A stretch of 64,000 nt of DNA from NCBI RefSeq assembly GCF_002233675.1, contig NZ_NMUQ01000002.1:905404-969403 (forward strand), given 5' to 3'. The notes below the pieces were generated by a model, which was not told where the DNA came from, made no database searches, and saw nothing but the letters and a program-made list of their open reading frames with translations. The position numbers and the translations under genes were made by a program. This DNA is from Paenibacillus herberti (GTDB lineage Bacteria; Bacillota; Bacilli; Paenibacillales; Paenibacillaceae). Shown here piece by piece: positions 62,481 through 64,000 of this stretch; the stretch's first letter is position 1, and the number at the start of each line of letters is the position of its first letter.

Positions 62481-63254
62481 ATGACTATATCAACTCGTAA
62501 AAATCCTGGAAGTATCCGTTCCCGCAAAAAACGCGAAAGCTTGCTTGCAAAACAGCAACAAAAGCTAGAACAGCAAATGCTGCTTCAAGAGCAGCGGAAG
62601 TTGGAGGAGGCTCGCGAGCGGCGCGAGGCGGAGCGGGTTAGAAGGGCTGAAGCAGAATCACGTCTAGAGGAGCTGCGGCTGCAAGAACTGCTAATGCGCG
62701 AAATGGAGCGCATGCGGCTGGTGGCGGATCGGAAGCGCGGCAAGCGCTTATGGACCGCAGAGGAGCGTATGGCGCAGCGCGCCTTTGCCGCAGCGCTCAT
62801 GGAAACAGCGGCGGCCACGGCGGCCGAGCGCGTGGCCGAGCGCACTGGCTATGCCGAGGGCTGGATGCCCGCGGCAGTAGCAGCTGGCGGCGGACGCCGC
62901 ACCGGCGGAGCTGGCGGCGCACGCCCTGCCGCAGCGGCGGCTGAGCGCTCCAGGGCGCAGCTGGAGCTAGTGCCGCCGCAAGGCGTGGGCCCGCCGGCGG
63001 ATCGCGGCGGGCCGGCAGGGCCGGGCGGCGGGCATGGCCGCGCCGCCAAAGGCGTTGCGCCGCCAGGTGAGGGCGGCGCAAGGGAGCCGGCGCGCGAGCA
63101 TGCCGCGCCGGGAGCTTTGCCGCTGGGCCGGGCGACTGCCGGCCAGCTTGAGCGACTCGCCGCCGCTGTAATTGCGGCGGCGCCAGGCGGGCGGCGAAGA
63201 TCGCCCGCCGCGGAGGAGCGCCGAAGGCGGCGCGGACCGGTACGCAGTCCATGA
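62481..63254 (+). CDS. Hypothetical coiled-coil protein with GC-rich low-complexity tail
   Basis: A 257-residue protein of unknown function. Residues 1-90 are basic, then a Glu/Arg/Gln-rich coiled coil (KQQQKLEQQMLLQEQRKLEE and ARERREAERVRRAEAESRLE), with normal codon usage. Residues about 130-257 are Ala/Gly/Pro/Arg-rich and encoded by DNA with very high GC. AAGGAGGAAATTTCAA before the ATG is a strong ribosome-binding site, so the start is good. Whether the whole GC-rich tail is translated as such, or a frameshift lies near 62800, is uncertain. A terminator lies 230 bp downstream. Confidence 0.6.
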   Translation: MTISTRKNPGSIRSRKKRESLLAKQQQKLEQQMLLQEQRKLEEARERREAERVRRAEAESRLEELRLQELLMREMERMRLVADRKRGKRLWTAEERMAQRAFAAALMETAAATAAERVAERTGYAEGWMPAAVAAGGGRRTGGAGGARPAAAAAERSRAQLELVPPQGVGPPADRGGPAGPGGGHGRAAKGVAPPGEGGAREPAREHAAPGALPLGRATAGQLERLAAAVIAAAPGGRRRSPAAEERRRRRGPVRSP

Positions 63255-63482
63255 GGTGTAAAGTCCATATGAGGCATTAGCCCGAATCATTCCAGAGACG
63301 AAAGGAGGCCAGGCAGCAGCGTCATCTGGTAAGTCAGGCACTTATTACAACTGAATAAATAACTCCATTTCTCGTCATTCCCGTCACCGGGACAGGAGCT
63401 GTCAGCAGGCAGCCCGCCGGTCGCGGCCAGGCGACTTATACCCGCCCTTCCTCATATGGAAGCCAAGCGGAATAAATAAAAA

Positions 63483-63521
63483 ATCCGGCAGCCCTCATTC
63501 GGGCTGCCGGATCTATTTTTT
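63483..63521. terminator. Bidirectional terminator
   Basis: Perfect 12-bp stem ATCCGGCAGCCC with its complement, loop TCATTC, with AAAAA on the left and TTTTTTT on the right. It serves the genes converging from both sides. Confidence 0.9.
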
Positions 63522-63524
63522 TGG

Positions 63525-64000
63525 TCAGCGAGACATATCCGTTAGCCCGGGGCTATGCTCATTCGGCAATTCTGGATTGAACGGCACCGGAAATCCGTTA
63601 GGCGGTGGCGTTACCTGGAGCTCCCCACCATTGCGACTCGGCGTCTGGCCACTAAAAATCTCTCCCATACGGTGCTCGTCCAGCCTGAAGTTGAATTGCG
63701 CGTTATGATAGCCCATATCGACGAATTTTTTGCATTCCGGGTACTTGTTAATGTCGTAATTCGGTATTGGAAACAGCTTGCCCCAATCTACGCCGAGCGT
63801 TTCCAGAGCTTTGGCAAAGGCATTCTGATGCGCATTGTCGCGGACGATCAGAAACCCGAGCGTCTCCCGAAACGTTTTGTTGGAGCTCATCTCGTAAATA
63901 CGCGTTTTCTGAAGCACTCCGGTGGATTCCAGAACGACATTGTTCAGCATATCGGCGATTAAATTGCCATGATTGTACACATAGCTGCCCAGCCACGGGT
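63525..64000 (-). CDS. Manganese catalase family protein (partial, 3' part)
   Basis: The last ~158 residues of a manganese (non-haem) catalase, related to YdbD/YjqC and spore-coat CotJC. The visible part has YNHGNLIADMLNN, then RDNAHQNAFAKALETLGVDW containing the His expected at the di-manganese site, and the C-terminal segment GEIFSGQTPSRNGGELQVTP typical of the family. The frame stays open through the window edge (PWLGSY before YNHG), so the N-terminal half lies beyond 64000. It removes hydrogen peroxide. The gene ends next to the shared terminator. Confidence 0.88.
   Translation of the reverse strand, partial: PWLGSYVYNHGNLIADMLNNVVLESTGVLQKTRIYEMSSNKTFRETLGFLIVRDNAHQNAFAKALETLGVDWGKLFPIPNYDINKYPECKKFVDMGYHNAQFNFRLDEHRMGEIFSGQTPSRNGGELQVTPPPNGFPVPFNPELPNEHSPGLTDMSR

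Noticed and set aside
62797-63277. Minus-strand open frames opposite the GC-rich tail
   Set aside because: Very GC-rich DNA lacks stop codons in all frames; the plus-strand frame has the ribosome-binding site and a normal N-terminal half.

Overview
The window is a stretch of low-to-moderate-GC, endospore-forming Firmicute chromosome, most like Paenibacillus or a close relative (Cohnella and similar). The evidence is gene order, the sporulation genes (csfB, yabG, sspF, spoVG, fin, spoVT, spoVB, yabP, yabQ, spoIIE), an AbrB with a Cys-rich tail, and many GTG and TTG starts. The backbone follows the oriC-proximal B. subtilis order: end of an rRNA operon, csfB, yaaO, tmk, darA, yaaR, holB, ricT, yabA, yabB, rsmI, abrB, tatD, yabE, rnmV, ksgA, yabG, veg, sspF, ispE, purR, ridA, spoVG, glmU, ctc, pth, fin, mfd, spoVT, spoVB, mazG, hup, rqcP, yabP, yabQ, divIC, yabR, spoIIE.

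Layout. 1-320: 23S end, 5S rRNA and terminator. 440-8604: a small membrane protein on the minus strand, then a dense run from csfB to rsmI. 8660-10602: abrB on the minus strand with its Spo0A operator, and an HD phosphohydrolase where B. subtilis has metS. 10621-23478: tatD to fin, with a c-di-AMP (ydaO) riboswitch before yabE and recognisable sigma-A, sigma-G, sigma-H and sigma-B-like promoters before veg, sspF, spoVG and ctc; prs is absent between glmU and ctc. 23772-28584: mfd and a PrsA-type lipoprotein foldase. 29618-34797: an inserted urea ABC transporter operon (urtABCDE) with a TnrA/GlnR-type box over its promoter. 34848-41829: spoVT, a DUF4397 protein, spoVB, mazG, hup, rqcP. 41900-55170: a 13-kb catabolic island splitting rqcP from yabP. 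55244-57334: yabP, yabQ, divIC, yabR. 57360-59180: a gene-poor, repeat-rich stretch. 59184-64000: spoIIE, a purine-biased stretch, a coiled-coil / low-complexity protein, and the 3' part of a manganese catalase gene running off the end.

The island is the best candidate for an undescribed system. A LacI-type repressor is divergent from a putative TIM-barrel enzyme. It is followed by an apparent eight-gene operon: sugar-type ABC binding protein, two permeases, two tandem paralogous ~600-residue proteins of no family I recognise, a beta-hydroxyacid dehydrogenase, a fumarylacetoacetate-hydrolase-family enzyme and malate synthase. Two near-identical palindromes (core AATACAACCGRTTGTATT) sit just after the -10 box of the two promoters. 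Malate synthase at the end of a solute-uptake operon suggests the imported compound yields glyoxylate, but the substrate cannot be read from the sequence.

Non-coding structure worth attention: a 46-base hairpin enclosing the yabP ribosome-binding site, a 158-bp MITE-like element at the right edge of the island, ten 51-bp tandem repeats before spoIIE, a decayed BIG2-like fragment, and a dispersed ~24-bp repeat shared by the two gene-poor stretches.
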